From: Actinomycetota bacterium
GTDB lineage: Bacteria > Actinomycetota > Coriobacteriia > Anaerosomatales > D1FN1-002
Direction: 5' to 3'
DNA: 13,863 bases
Assembly (NCBI GenBank): GCA_005774595.1
Contig: VAUM01000018.1
Coordinates: forward strand, 1-13,863
Shown: piece by piece, positions 1 through 7,048 of the stretch
Layout of the letters: every line of letters starts with the position of its first letter
Position numbering within the stretch: position 1 is the first letter of the stretch
The notes under the pieces: generated by a model
Told to the model about the DNA's origin: nothing
Database searches by the model: none
The model's input: only the letters and a program-made list of their open reading frames with translations
Position numbers and translations under genes: made by a program

Positions 1-55
1 TCGTGCGACGGGACATCTTGGACGCGGGCGCACCCTGCGGCGCGGTGTCGGTCAT
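1..55 (-). CDS. Start of an unidentified gene, cut by the window edge
   Basis: Only the first 18 codons are present, reading MTDTAPQGAPASKMSRRT and then leaving the window. The start is supported by a clear ribosome binding site, GGGAGGT at about 64-70, eight bases before the ATG at 55. An internal ATG at residue 14 has no comparable site. The tail of the visible peptide, SRRT, could be the beginning of a twin-arginine export motif, or just a basic N-terminus; the deciding residues are outside the window. The gene lies 329 bp downstream of the BTAD regulator and has what looks like its own promoter and long structured leader. No function can be assigned from so little protein. Confidence 0.55.
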   Translation of the reverse strand, partial: MTDTAPQGAPASKMSRRT

Positions 56-318
56 GCGGTGTACCTCCCAGCGGCGAGCATGGGCAGCGGGACGTGAAGG
101 GGCGGTGGCCCGCTTGCGCCGTGCCACCGCCCCGTGCGCTCCGGATGTCGGCCTCTCGGGTCCGGCCGGCGGCACCGTTGACCGGTTCGGCCTCGGTGCC
201 CCTCAGGAGTCTCCCTCTCCTCACCTATCGAACCGCGGTCGCCGCTCGTCCGCTTCGGTCCCTCGACGGGAGACCCGATCGACCTTCCGGGTCGCTGCTT
301 CGCCTCTTTCGGCTCGGC
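56..318 (-). promoter_or_regulatory. Candidate structured 5' leader of the partial gene
   Basis: The 263 bases upstream of the partial gene hold several exact complementary segments on the minus strand. A rod pairs 234-229 (GGTTCG) with 189-184, 225-222 (GGTG) with 198-195, and 221-217 (AGGAG) with 209-205. A competing hairpin pairs 200-195 (GGCACC) with 176-171, re-using the CACC of the rod, so the two folds exclude each other. A third hairpin pairs 133-123 with 109-99, 11 bp perfect, close to the ribosome binding site. The words TTCGATAGGTGAGG and GGTCAAC recall the Mg2+ M-box riboswitch, and GGTGGCAC before the last hairpin recalls a T-box core. Neither match is complete, so I call it an unclassified leader. 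Confidence 0.35.
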
Positions 319-324
319 AAGGTC

Positions 325-330
325 ATCCTA
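325..330 (-). promoter_or_regulatory. Possible -10 element (TAGGAT) for the partial gene
   Basis: TAGGAT on the minus strand fits the TANNNT pattern of actinobacterial housekeeping promoters. It lies just past the hairpin that follows the regulator, and would start the transcript near 318, giving a leader of about 260 nt. I see no convincing -35 hexamer 16-19 bases upstream, so this is a weak call. Confidence 0.25.
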
Positions 331-336
331 TCGAGC

Positions 337-381
337 GCGTCTTAACGGATTCCCACCGGAATCCAAACGCGCGGAAGACGC
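337..381 (-). terminator. Bipartite hairpin just after the BTAD regulator
   Basis: Three bases past the stop codon of the regulator there is an outer stem 381-375/343-337 (GCGTCTT with AAGACGC, 7 bp) enclosing an inner stem 364-358/353-347 (GGATTCC with GGAATCC, 7 bp, 4-base loop). Position suggests a transcription terminator or a 3' stabilising structure. No run of T follows, so a classical Rho-independent mechanism is not supported. Confidence 0.4.
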
Positions 382-384
382 TGG

Positions 385-3300
385 TCACGAGAGCAGCGGA
401 GCATCGTCCTCCATGGCGAGCACCTGCTCGTAGAGCTTCACGGTCTCCCGGGAGGGGTCCAGCCCGAGGTCCTCGACAAGCTTGCTGCGGCATGCGAAGT
501 ACGTCTCGATGGCGGCGCTGCGCTGCCCGGTCGCGATCTGGTGACGGAGCGCCGACTGGTACAGGTCCTCGCGCCACGGGTCCTGAGCGAGGCCGGCCCG
601 CGCGAACCGCAGCGCGCGCGCGGGGTCATCGAGCTTCTCCGCGAGCGCGGACGCCTCTGCCATCGCGGCGCCGAACTGGTGGCGGTAGTCGTCCCGGACG
701 GCCGTGAACCAGTCGTCGTAGAGATCGCCGGGCAGCAGTTCGCCTCGGTAGATGTCAGCGAGGCGCTCGTAGCACTCGAACGCAGCGGCGTTGACGCCGT
801 CATCGACCGCGTGGCGCGCCGCGAGCAGTACCTCGTCGAACTCGTCGAGGTCGGTCCGCACCGCCTCGGGCTTCACGCGGCAGATCCCGCTCGCGTTCTC
901 GAACCACGGGAACGCGACGCCGCGGGTCGAACCGGGCACGAGCGCCGCCTTCATCGCGCTCCACGTGACGTAGAAGTTGTTGCGCGCGCGGCCTTCGGGC
1001 AGATCGGGCCAGAGGCGCTCGTACACGACCTCGCGCGCGACATCCCGGCCGCGGCGCACCACGAGCATCGCGAAGAGCAGCCGCGCCTTGCGCTTGCACC
1101 ACGCCTTCTCGGAGACGACGCCGGTCGGGGTAGTGACCTCGAGCCCTCCGAGGAGACGGACACGAAGGTGGTCGGCGGCGGGGAGCGCACCGGCGGCCGC
1201 CCCGGGCGCCGTCGTCGGCGCGGCCGGCAGCGCGCGCGCATCGAATCGCGCGCGACGCGCGAGCGTCGAAAGCTGCTCCGGCGTGAGGAACTCCCGCGCA
1301 AGCGGCATCGAGAGCGCGAGGTGCTCCGGGCGCAGGAGGCGCAGCATGCGGATGGGGACACGCTCGGAGCCGAGCGCGGCTGCGATGGCGCCGAGGAGGC
1401 TCGGGAAGGTCCGGATGTACATCGAGGCGGCCCAGTTTGCGTTGCCGGACAGCAGGTAGTCGGCGCTCGCGAGCGCATGCGCCACGGCCGCGGCATGGTC
1501 GCCCTCGATGCGGGCGATCTCCGCGAGGACGAGGTCGGCGATGAGCGCGACGTGCGAGGCGCCGTGCTCGCGCGCCCAGCGCCCGGCGGAGACGACGTGG
1601 CGAGCCGCGTCGACGTCGCCCATCGCGAGAAGGGCCGCGCGCATGAGGGCGGAGGCACGCTCTGCGAGCACGGGAATGCCGAGCTCGACGGCCTGCTCGA
1701 AGGACTCTTCCGCGTGGGCCAGCGCCGAATCGTGGTCACCCACAGCCATCTGGAGCACCGTTGTGCACATCTGGTTGTCGCATACGCTCGCGCGGTCGCC
1801 AAGCCGCGCGCACTCATCGAGTGACCTTGCCGCGAGAGCCAGCGCCTCTTGAGACTTGCCTTCGTCGAACAGCAGCACCGCCTCGGCACTCCAGAATGTC
1901 GGTGATGGTGTTTGCCCGCAATCGCGCCGGCACTGCTCGGCGATTGCCTCGTACACTCGTCTCGACTCGTTCATCCGCCCCACCTCCATGAGGCATGTCG
2001 CGAGGTTGCCGCGCAGGTACTCACGAGTGCTTGCGGACGTCGGAACGGACGAGAGTGCGCTCTTGAGAACCCGTATCGCCGATGCGAAATCGCCAGTGCC
2101 CGCCACCAGACTGAATGCCACTAGGTTGGCGAATCTCGCACCGATCTCCGAAGTGGCGCACTGCGATACCGCCAGCTGCTGCCTCGCGTCACGCACGCGC
2201 TGCGCTGCAGTTTCGGGATTTCCGACCAACGCAGCAGCGACTGCACCGACCCCCAAGGTCAGCGCCCAAGTGTTCACCTGAAGTCCAGATTCTCCGCTCG
2301 CGAACAACCTCTCCAGCAACGCGGCCGCCTCGCCAAAGTGACCGCGATTGACCTGCATCCTCGCGCAGAGCAGGAGCGCCTCATCCGCGGTCTGCACATC
2401 GCCCTCTTCCGCGGCGAGGCGATGTGCCGCCATCGCCTTCCTCAGCGTCGACTCCAGTTGCTGCTTCTCCTCGTCCACTTGCGCAGCCACGAGAAGCACG
2501 CGCGTTTGCATCGCTTCAGACGGACCGAGGATGTCGAGGACCGAGGCAACTGTTGCACCGTGTCCCTCCGCTATCAGCCGTGATCCATGGGCAGCGACGA
2601 ATGCAGCGATGGGTGCTGTCGATTCCCGCTTCGTCATGAGCTCCAGCGCTCGCGCATGACGCCCTCGCATCACCAGGCGACTGACGACCTGCTCGTCGAA
2701 GGCGCGAGTGATGCGTGCCTCGCGGACGTATGCCCGGGACGCGTACACCTCTTGAGCTAGGTCATGGACGGAGAATGTGCCGCCGACGTGCGCAGGCTCG
2801 ACGTGCAGCAGCGGCACGCGCTCGCCCACGCTCGCTAGCACGTGTCTGGATTCATGGCCGACCATCTCGGCCACATCTGCACACAGCCCGCTCCCCATCA
2901 GCGCGGCAACGTGGAGCGCCTCTCGCTCCAGTGCATCCATGCCCTGCGTGCCGAGTCGAATGAGCAGCAGACGCACGTCGTCGCAGTTCGGAATGGTCGG
3001 CGAGCCGCGCCAGTCATGCTGGTGAGTGTGCCGAGCAACGACTGCGAGTAGCGCGGGTTGCCCGCCCGTCGCGCTCACCAGTGGTTCGATGACCCCGGAG
3101 GGTGGTGCCTCGCAGTCGAGCGCCACGAGCAGGGCTGCTGCTTCTCTGACCCCGAAACGCAGGTCAGCAGGTCCGAGCCGACAGCACGACGCAGCCGCGG
3201 AATCGTCTCCCATCATCCTGGACGTGACGACCAACAGCACCCGCTCTGGCGCTGGGCGGCGCAGCGCCGCAGCGAGTCGCTGCAGATCCGCACGACACGG

Positions 3301-3696
3301 AAGCGATGTGTCATCGACGACGACGCACAGTGAGCCCCTCCGCGCGCCTCGAACCGCGTTGCCGACCAGGGTGATCAGCTCGTCCTCGCTGCACGCTGAG
3401 GTCGCTGTTCCTTCACCCTGCAGTTCGACCACGTCAGCGCCCAGACGCCTCGCGACCACCGCGTACAGCGCCTTGGGGGTCGGCGGCAGTTCCGTCGCCG
3501 AAATCCAGATCGCCTCGTCGAACAGTTCGGTCGCAATCTGGGCGGCGAGCACGCTCTTCCCGTACCCGGAAGGCGCCGACAGTAGCAGCAGGTCGACCCC
3601 CAGCGACGACACCATCTTCAGCAGCCGGTCACGCCTGACGGTCGCGCCGAAGTTGGGAACTCCCGAGACTGAATCCGCCCGCTTGCGCGCGCTCAC
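385..3696 (-). CDS. Large STAND-ATPase/TPR/BTAD transcriptional regulator
   Basis: A 1,103-residue ATP-dependent regulator. Near the N-terminus is a MalT-like nucleotide-binding domain with Walker A APSGYGKS (residues 41-48) and a Walker B-like VVVDD (about 125-129). A long helical, repeat-rich middle (about 350-800) looks like TPR repeats. From about residue 843 comes an OmpR-type winged helix (LRVRLLGGLEV...), then a BTAD domain (about 940-1095) as in SARP activators. Domain order is the reverse of AfsR, and there is no LuxR-type helix-turn-helix as in MalT. I chose GTG at 3696 because GGGAGG sits 5 bases ahead of it; the GTG at 3702 would overlap that site. It follows the DUF5317 gene by about 57 bp and may be co-transcribed with the membrane cluster. 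By family, ATP and an effector would drive oligomerisation and DNA binding; the effector and targets are unknown. Confidence 0.88.
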   Translation of the reverse strand: MSARKRADSVSGVPNFGATVRRDRLLKMVSSLGVDLLLLSAPSGYGKSVLAAQIATELFDEAIWISATELPPTPKALYAVVARRLGADVVELQGEGTATSACSEDELITLVGNAVRGARRGSLCVVVDDTSLPCRADLQRLAAALRRPAPERVLLVVTSRMMGDDSAAASCCRLGPADLRFGVREAAALLVALDCEAPPSGVIEPLVSATGGQPALLAVVARHTHQHDWRGSPTIPNCDDVRLLLIRLGTQGMDALEREALHVAALMGSGLCADVAEMVGHESRHVLASVGERVPLLHVEPAHVGGTFSVHDLAQEVYASRAYVREARITRAFDEQVVSRLVMRGRHARALELMTKRESTAPIAAFVAAHGSRLIAEGHGATVASVLDILGPSEAMQTRVLLVAAQVDEEKQQLESTLRKAMAAHRLAAEEGDVQTADEALLLCARMQVNRGHFGEAAALLERLFASGESGLQVNTWALTLGVGAVAAALVGNPETAAQRVRDARQQLAVSQCATSEIGARFANLVAFSLVAGTGDFASAIRVLKSALSSVPTSASTREYLRGNLATCLMEVGRMNESRRVYEAIAEQCRRDCGQTPSPTFWSAEAVLLFDEGKSQEALALAARSLDECARLGDRASVCDNQMCTTVLQMAVGDHDSALAHAEESFEQAVELGIPVLAERASALMRAALLAMGDVDAARHVVSAGRWAREHGASHVALIADLVLAEIARIEGDHAAAVAHALASADYLLSGNANWAASMYIRTFPSLLGAIAAALGSERVPIRMLRLLRPEHLALSMPLAREFLTPEQLSTLARRARFDARALPAAPTTAPGAAAGALPAADHLRVRLLGGLEVTTPTGVVSEKAWCKRKARLLFAMLVVRRGRDVAREVVYERLWPDLPEGRARNNFYVTWSAMKAALVPGSTRGVAFPWFENASGICRVKPEAVRTDLDEFDEVLLAARHAVDDGVNAAAFECYERLADIYRGELLPGDLYDDWFTAVRDDYRHQFGAAMAEASALAEKLDDPARALRFARAGLAQDPWREDLYQSALRHQIATGQRSAAIETYFACRSKLVEDLGLDPSRETVKLYEQVLAMEDDAPLLS

Positions 3697-3753
3697 AAGC
3701 ACCTCCCTGCCGGGAGAACTCCTGAGGGGTGGCAGGCCCGTCGAACAGTAGAC

Positions 3754-4314
3754 CTACCGGTGCGCTGCTTCAAGATGTCCCCGTTCCCCCTGCCTCATCC
3801 CCCACGCGACCAGCACCGCCACTCCGGCACCCATCGCAAGGTCTCCGGGACTCAATACCGCGCGCAGCCCCGAGAGCGGCACCACGTCCCCGAGCCACCA
3901 CAGCCGTGCGCCATCGGCCGGAACGTGGAACGCCGCGCCTGCGAGCTTGCTCAACGCCTCGCCGCCGCCACCCGCCCGTATCACCGCCTGCTCGGCCACC
4001 GGCATCCCGCCGTTCAGCACGATCACGACGGTGTTCGCCAGCAGCCCCGCTCCGAGCAGTACCGCACCTGGCACCCGCACATTCAGCCAGCAGAGCCACA
4101 GCACGACCGCCATCATCACGGCCCACACTATGAGCAGCGCATCGTGCCAGCGGGTCCCGGCATACTCGAACACCCGGGGGATGAGCGCGGTCGCAAGCAC
4201 GATGGCTGCGAGCGGCCCCTCGCCGCGCAGCCGCAAGCCCACGAGGTTCCGCACCCGCCCACGGAGCAGCCAGCCGGCGAGCACGCCTGCGACGAGCGAG
4301 ATCAGCAGGATCAT
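3754..4314 (-). CDS. DUF5317-type small integral membrane protein
   Basis: A 186-residue membrane protein of unknown function. It starts with a hydrophobic segment (residues 1-17) followed by basic residues, then further segments at about 33-48, 58-78, 82-101 and 158-172. The stretch LNGGMPV (100-106) in a short loop, and the later LGDVVP and SPGDLAM words, are what I recall of the DUF5317 family. Its ATG overlaps the stop of the upstream HD gene as ATGA (4314-4311), so translation is probably coupled; the ribosome binding site is weak, as expected for coupling. Known members are uncharacterised, and I infer only that it works with the two HD membrane proteins encoded just before it. Confidence 0.8.
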   Translation of the reverse strand: MILLISLVAGVLAGWLLRGRVRNLVGLRLRGEGPLAAIVLATALIPRVFEYAGTRWHDALLIVWAVMMAVVLWLCWLNVRVPGAVLLGAGLLANTVVIVLNGGMPVAEQAVIRAGGGGEALSKLAGAAFHVPADGARLWWLGDVVPLSGLRAVLSPGDLAMGAGVAVLVAWGMRQGERGHLEAAHR

Positions 4315-5483
4315 GCGCTGAGCCTCGCGCCCGGAGCGAGCAACCGCCAGACGGCACGCTCGACCGGCTCCCGCTCGTTCGTTGACAGGATCGCGCCCAT
4401 GGCGTCCTGCGAGTAGATGCGCACCGCAGCGGTCTCATGCTTGATGAGGTCATCCAAGTTGCTTGCGCGGCACACGATGTACGCGAGTAGACGGTCGCGC
4501 TCCGCCGCATCCTCGCTCCGGCCCGCGCCGTCGCACATCGCGAGCACAGGCAATACGTCGGCGAGGAACTTGACGTCCGCGAGCAGCTCGGATGGGCGCG
4601 TGCCCGGCACGACCTCCTCGCCCTCAGCCGTCCCGATGAGATCGACGTCGTGCAGCAGCGCCGCGTAGCCCAGCCGCTCAAGGTCACGTCCGTGCAACCC
4701 GAGCTCGATCCCGATCGCGCGTGCGAGCGCCGCCACCCGGTCGGCGTGACCCTGCCTGCGCGGATCGTGCGCCTCGACCGCGGCGGCAAGTGCGGCCATC
4801 GTCGCCTGGTATGCGCCCCGGATGTCGAGCAGCAGCGAGAAGGACTGCCGCATCACTATGAGCAGACCGGACATCAGCAGCAGTCCCCACGCGCCCATGT
4901 CCGGGAAGAGGATCGCGGTCAGGGCGGAGACGGACACGTAGGCGCCCCACATGAGACCCTGCAGCCGCAGGCCGCCGGCGAAGAGCCGCGCCATCGACTG
5001 GTGATGTCGTGAGGCGGTGTACGCCTGGAGGAGTACCGCGTCGGTCAGCACCGCGGCGCTGGCGGCAAGGATGTACGCGGCCGTGCTCGGGCCACGGATC
5101 GGCTCCCATGCCACTAGCCACGCATACGCGAGCCCAGCTACACCGAGGCCGATGATCCGCCGGCTCAGCAGGTGGAGCAACTGATCCGAACGGTCAAGGC
5201 GATGACGGAAGATGTGAGCTATGACCCGCGCGAGGCACGCCATGCCCATGGCGGGCACTGCGCCAATGATGAACACCGCTCCGATTGCGAGCGCCTGCGC
5301 GATGTCTGCGCTGTCGCCGTGCGGCAGCCACACGTCGAACACGCTCAGCAGGAGCAACGCGGCGCCGATGAACGCAACGTCGAGGATTGTGACTCGAACC
5401 GTCCCGGTCCCCGCCGCAAGCACGACCATCACCAACGCGCCTACGAGCTCGGCCGCTAGGAATGACCGCCCGAGCCTAGGCAT
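4311..5483 (-). CDS. Membrane HD-domain protein with degraded HD-GYP site
   Basis: A 390-residue protein with about six to seven hydrophobic segments in residues 8-210, then a cytoplasmic HD-type domain. H246 (GHADRV) and the HD pair H278-D279 (LLHDVDLIG) are kept. The lysine of the usual HDxGK is missing, and the later histidines and the HHExxDGxGYP signature of HD-GYP enzymes are absent, although an ARILAVAD-like helix survives as AYIVCRASNLDDL. It has the same layout as the HD-GYP protein encoded immediately upstream and overlaps it by 8 bp (5476-5483), suggesting a duplicated pair in which this copy lost catalysis. A partner, sensor or regulatory subunit is my inference; residual activity on another nucleotide is possible. 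Confidence 0.85.
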   Translation of the reverse strand: MPRLGRSFLAAELVGALVMVVLAAGTGTVRVTILDVAFIGAALLLLSVFDVWLPHGDSADIAQALAIGAVFIIGAVPAMGMACLARVIAHIFRHRLDRSDQLLHLLSRRIIGLGVAGLAYAWLVAWEPIRGPSTAAYILAASAAVLTDAVLLQAYTASRHHQSMARLFAGGLRLQGLMWGAYVSVSALTAILFPDMGAWGLLLMSGLLIVMRQSFSLLLDIRGAYQATMAALAAAVEAHDPRRQGHADRVAALARAIGIELGLHGRDLERLGYAALLHDVDLIGTAEGEEVVPGTRPSELLADVKFLADVLPVLAMCDGAGRSEDAAERDRLLAYIVCRASNLDDLIKHETAAVRIYSQDAMGAILSTNEREPVERAVWRLLAPGARLSA

Positions 5484-6795
5484 CGTTGTCCACCACCGCT
5501 CCGCTCACAGCCGGCCTGCCAGCGACGGGCTGACGGAACGGCTCGTGGTCACCGACGAGCGGAAGGAAGAAGCCGACCAGCCGCGGATCGAACTGGCCGC
5601 CGGCGCCGAGCCTGAGCTCAGCGGTCGCCGCATTCACTTCAAGCGCAGCGCGGTACGGGCGCTCGGTCGTCATGGCATCGTACGAGTCCGCCACTGCCAA
5701 GATACGGGCCTCGAGCGGCACGGCATCCCCAATCAGCCCGGTCGAGTACCCGCCGCCATCGTAGCGTTCGTGATGCGCAAGCACTCCAGGCACGATGTCG
5801 GCGAGATACGGCACCTGCTCGAGGATCCTCGCGCCGATCTCGGGATGGTGGCGGATCTCCCGGACCTCCCAAGGATCGAGTTGTGCCGCCTTGCCCAAGA
5901 TGCTCGAACGGATCCCGACCTTGCCTAGGTCGTGCAACAGCGCAGCGAACTCCAGTCGCTCGACCAGACGCTCCGGCATGCCTGCGGCACGACCGAGAGC
6001 GACCGCGTGCGTCGCGACTCGCTCCGAGTGTCCGCGCGTGTACGGGTCTTTGGCCTCGATGGCCGCAACGAGCGAGCGCACGGTGTCGAGATACGCGTCC
6101 CTGAGCCCGACATAGCGCTGGTAGAGCTGGCGAGCAACCATGAGCGGGAAGAGGAAGAGCGCTAGGGCCAGCGGCGTGAGCGCCAGCACCCTGGCGAGCG
6201 GCCATCCAAGCATCGCGAGCGCAGCCTGCGCGCCCAGAGTCCACGAGACGTTGCTCCTCCACACGCGTGCGAGAGGTACAGAGAGTAGCAACGACACGCC
6301 TACGGAAGACAGCGACACGTTGAGCAGGAGCGCCGTTGTCACCAGCACGATCAGGCGCGCTGCAGGAGTCGCAGTCCAACCGTGCACGCCTGCCTGCGCG
6401 GCTGGTGCGAGGCTTCCGAGCAGTTCGTACGCCCAGGAGGCGCAGCCAAGCGACGTGCTGAGCAGGCCAAGATTCGCCGCGAAGATCCACGGTGAACGCC
6501 GGCGCGCGATGTCCTGGTAGTTCAACGCGGATGATGCAGCGACCATTGCGGCACCGGTAGGTCCCAGCAGTATCGCGGCGGCGACCCACACCGGAAGCGA
6601 GATGGATGTGCTACCTCCGGCAGGCAACTCGACCGCGAGGGACTCGGATAGGACGGATACCATGCACAGCAGCACAAACACCCGCAAGTCACCGAGCGGC
6701 CTCGCAGCCCAAGAAGCCGCTGTGAGCACCGCGCCGAGCAGTACCACCGTCGCGGCAAACACGCGGAAGGGGCGGGGGGTGCCATCAGTCGTCAT
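5476..6795 (-). CDS. Membrane-anchored HD-GYP phosphodiesterase
   Basis: A 439-residue protein with about six membrane segments in residues 10-220 (not a sensor domain I can name), a short linker helix, and a complete HD-GYP domain. Visible residues are H256 (RGHSERV), H288-D289 with K292 (HDLGKVGI), HHPEIGARIL, and H341-H342 with D346 in HHERYDGGGYS. HD-GYP enzymes hydrolyse cyclic di-GMP, usually through a two- or three-metal centre. The GYP proline is serine here, which occurs in some members and need not abolish activity. The ATG at 6795 has GGAGGAG about six bases upstream. It is the first large gene of the membrane cluster, 45 bp after the micropeptide gene. Substrate is assigned by family only; no GGDEF gene is in the window. 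Confidence 0.9.
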   Translation of the reverse strand: MTTDGTPRPFRVFAATVVLLGAVLTAASWAARPLGDLRVFVLLCMVSVLSESLAVELPAGGSTSISLPVWVAAAILLGPTGAAMVAASSALNYQDIARRRSPWIFAANLGLLSTSLGCASWAYELLGSLAPAAQAGVHGWTATPAARLIVLVTTALLLNVSLSSVGVSLLLSVPLARVWRSNVSWTLGAQAALAMLGWPLARVLALTPLALALFLFPLMVARQLYQRYVGLRDAYLDTVRSLVAAIEAKDPYTRGHSERVATHAVALGRAAGMPERLVERLEFAALLHDLGKVGIRSSILGKAAQLDPWEVREIRHHPEIGARILEQVPYLADIVPGVLAHHERYDGGGYSTGLIGDAVPLEARILAVADSYDAMTTERPYRAALEVNAATAELRLGAGGQFDPRLVGFFLPLVGDHEPFRQPVAGRPAVSGAVVDNDA

Positions 6796-6840
6796 GGCAC
6801 TCCTCCGCCCCCGTGAAATCGGCCAGTGCCTTGGGTCGCC

Positions 6841-6915
6841 CTAGATGCGGTAACCCGCGCCCGCGCTGAGCAGAACCGCGGCGAGCGAACCGAGCAGAAA
6901 CACGATGCGCTTCAT
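6841..6915 (-). CDS. 24-residue hydrophobic micropeptide
   Basis: A short open reading frame beginning MKRIVFLLGS and ending AGAGYRI: two basic residues, a hydrophobic stretch of about 17 residues, and a short tail. It could be a single-pass membrane peptide or a bare signal-like sequence. AGGGGGT lies nine bases before the ATG, a usable ribosome binding site partly buried in a hairpin (6919-6955). An in-frame ATG at 6936 would give 31 residues but has a poor site. The stop is 45 bp before the HD-GYP start, on the same strand. It has no cysteine, so the usual cyclic thiolactone peptide chemistry is not supported. Role unknown; a leader peptide controlling the HD-GYP gene, a small membrane partner or a secreted signal are all open. 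Confidence 0.45.
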   Translation of the reverse strand: MKRIVFLLGSLAAVLLSAGAGYRI

Positions 6916-6918
6916 TGT

Positions 6919-6955
6919 GAGAAGACCCCCTGTCATGGTGCTTCAAGGTCTTCTC
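6919..6955 (-). promoter_or_regulatory. Hairpin covering the micropeptide ribosome binding site
   Basis: GAGAAGACC (6955-6947) and GGTCTTCTC (6927-6919) form a perfect 9-bp inverted repeat with a 19-base loop, four bases before the micropeptide ATG. The G-run that serves as its ribosome binding site is split between loop and stem, so folding would reduce access. A translational switch is plausible but inferred. Confidence 0.4.
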
Positions 6956-7048
6956 CCATCCCGCTAGCGACGGAAGAACGCTGTCCGCTCCGCTCGATCG
7001 ATGGCTGACAGTGTCCGGTGTTGCGGGATTCAAGGCGCCGGCCCAAAC

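Noticed and set aside
3..707. 234-residue plus-strand frame at the left edge
   Set aside because: Arginine/proline-rich composition, crosses the regulator's 3' end, and has no ribosome binding site; read as a shadow.
541..1824. 427-residue open frame on the plus strand
   Set aside because: It lies antisense to the BTAD-regulator, is dominated by R, E, A and G, and shows no domain; long antisense frames are common in GC-rich genes.
6841..6915. AgrD-type cyclic peptide precursor
   Set aside because: The micropeptide has no cysteine or acidic tail and no AgrB-like processing protein is encoded nearby.
7007..7015. GACA-G-TGTC palindrome upstream of the micropeptide
   Set aside because: Only 4-bp arms; expected by chance in a region of this length.
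6916..7048. Cyclic-di-GMP (GEMM) riboswitch before the HD-GYP cluster
   Set aside because: Looked for because it would fit the function, but the conserved GGGCAAACC and GGGACGCAAAGCC words are absent from the minus strand.
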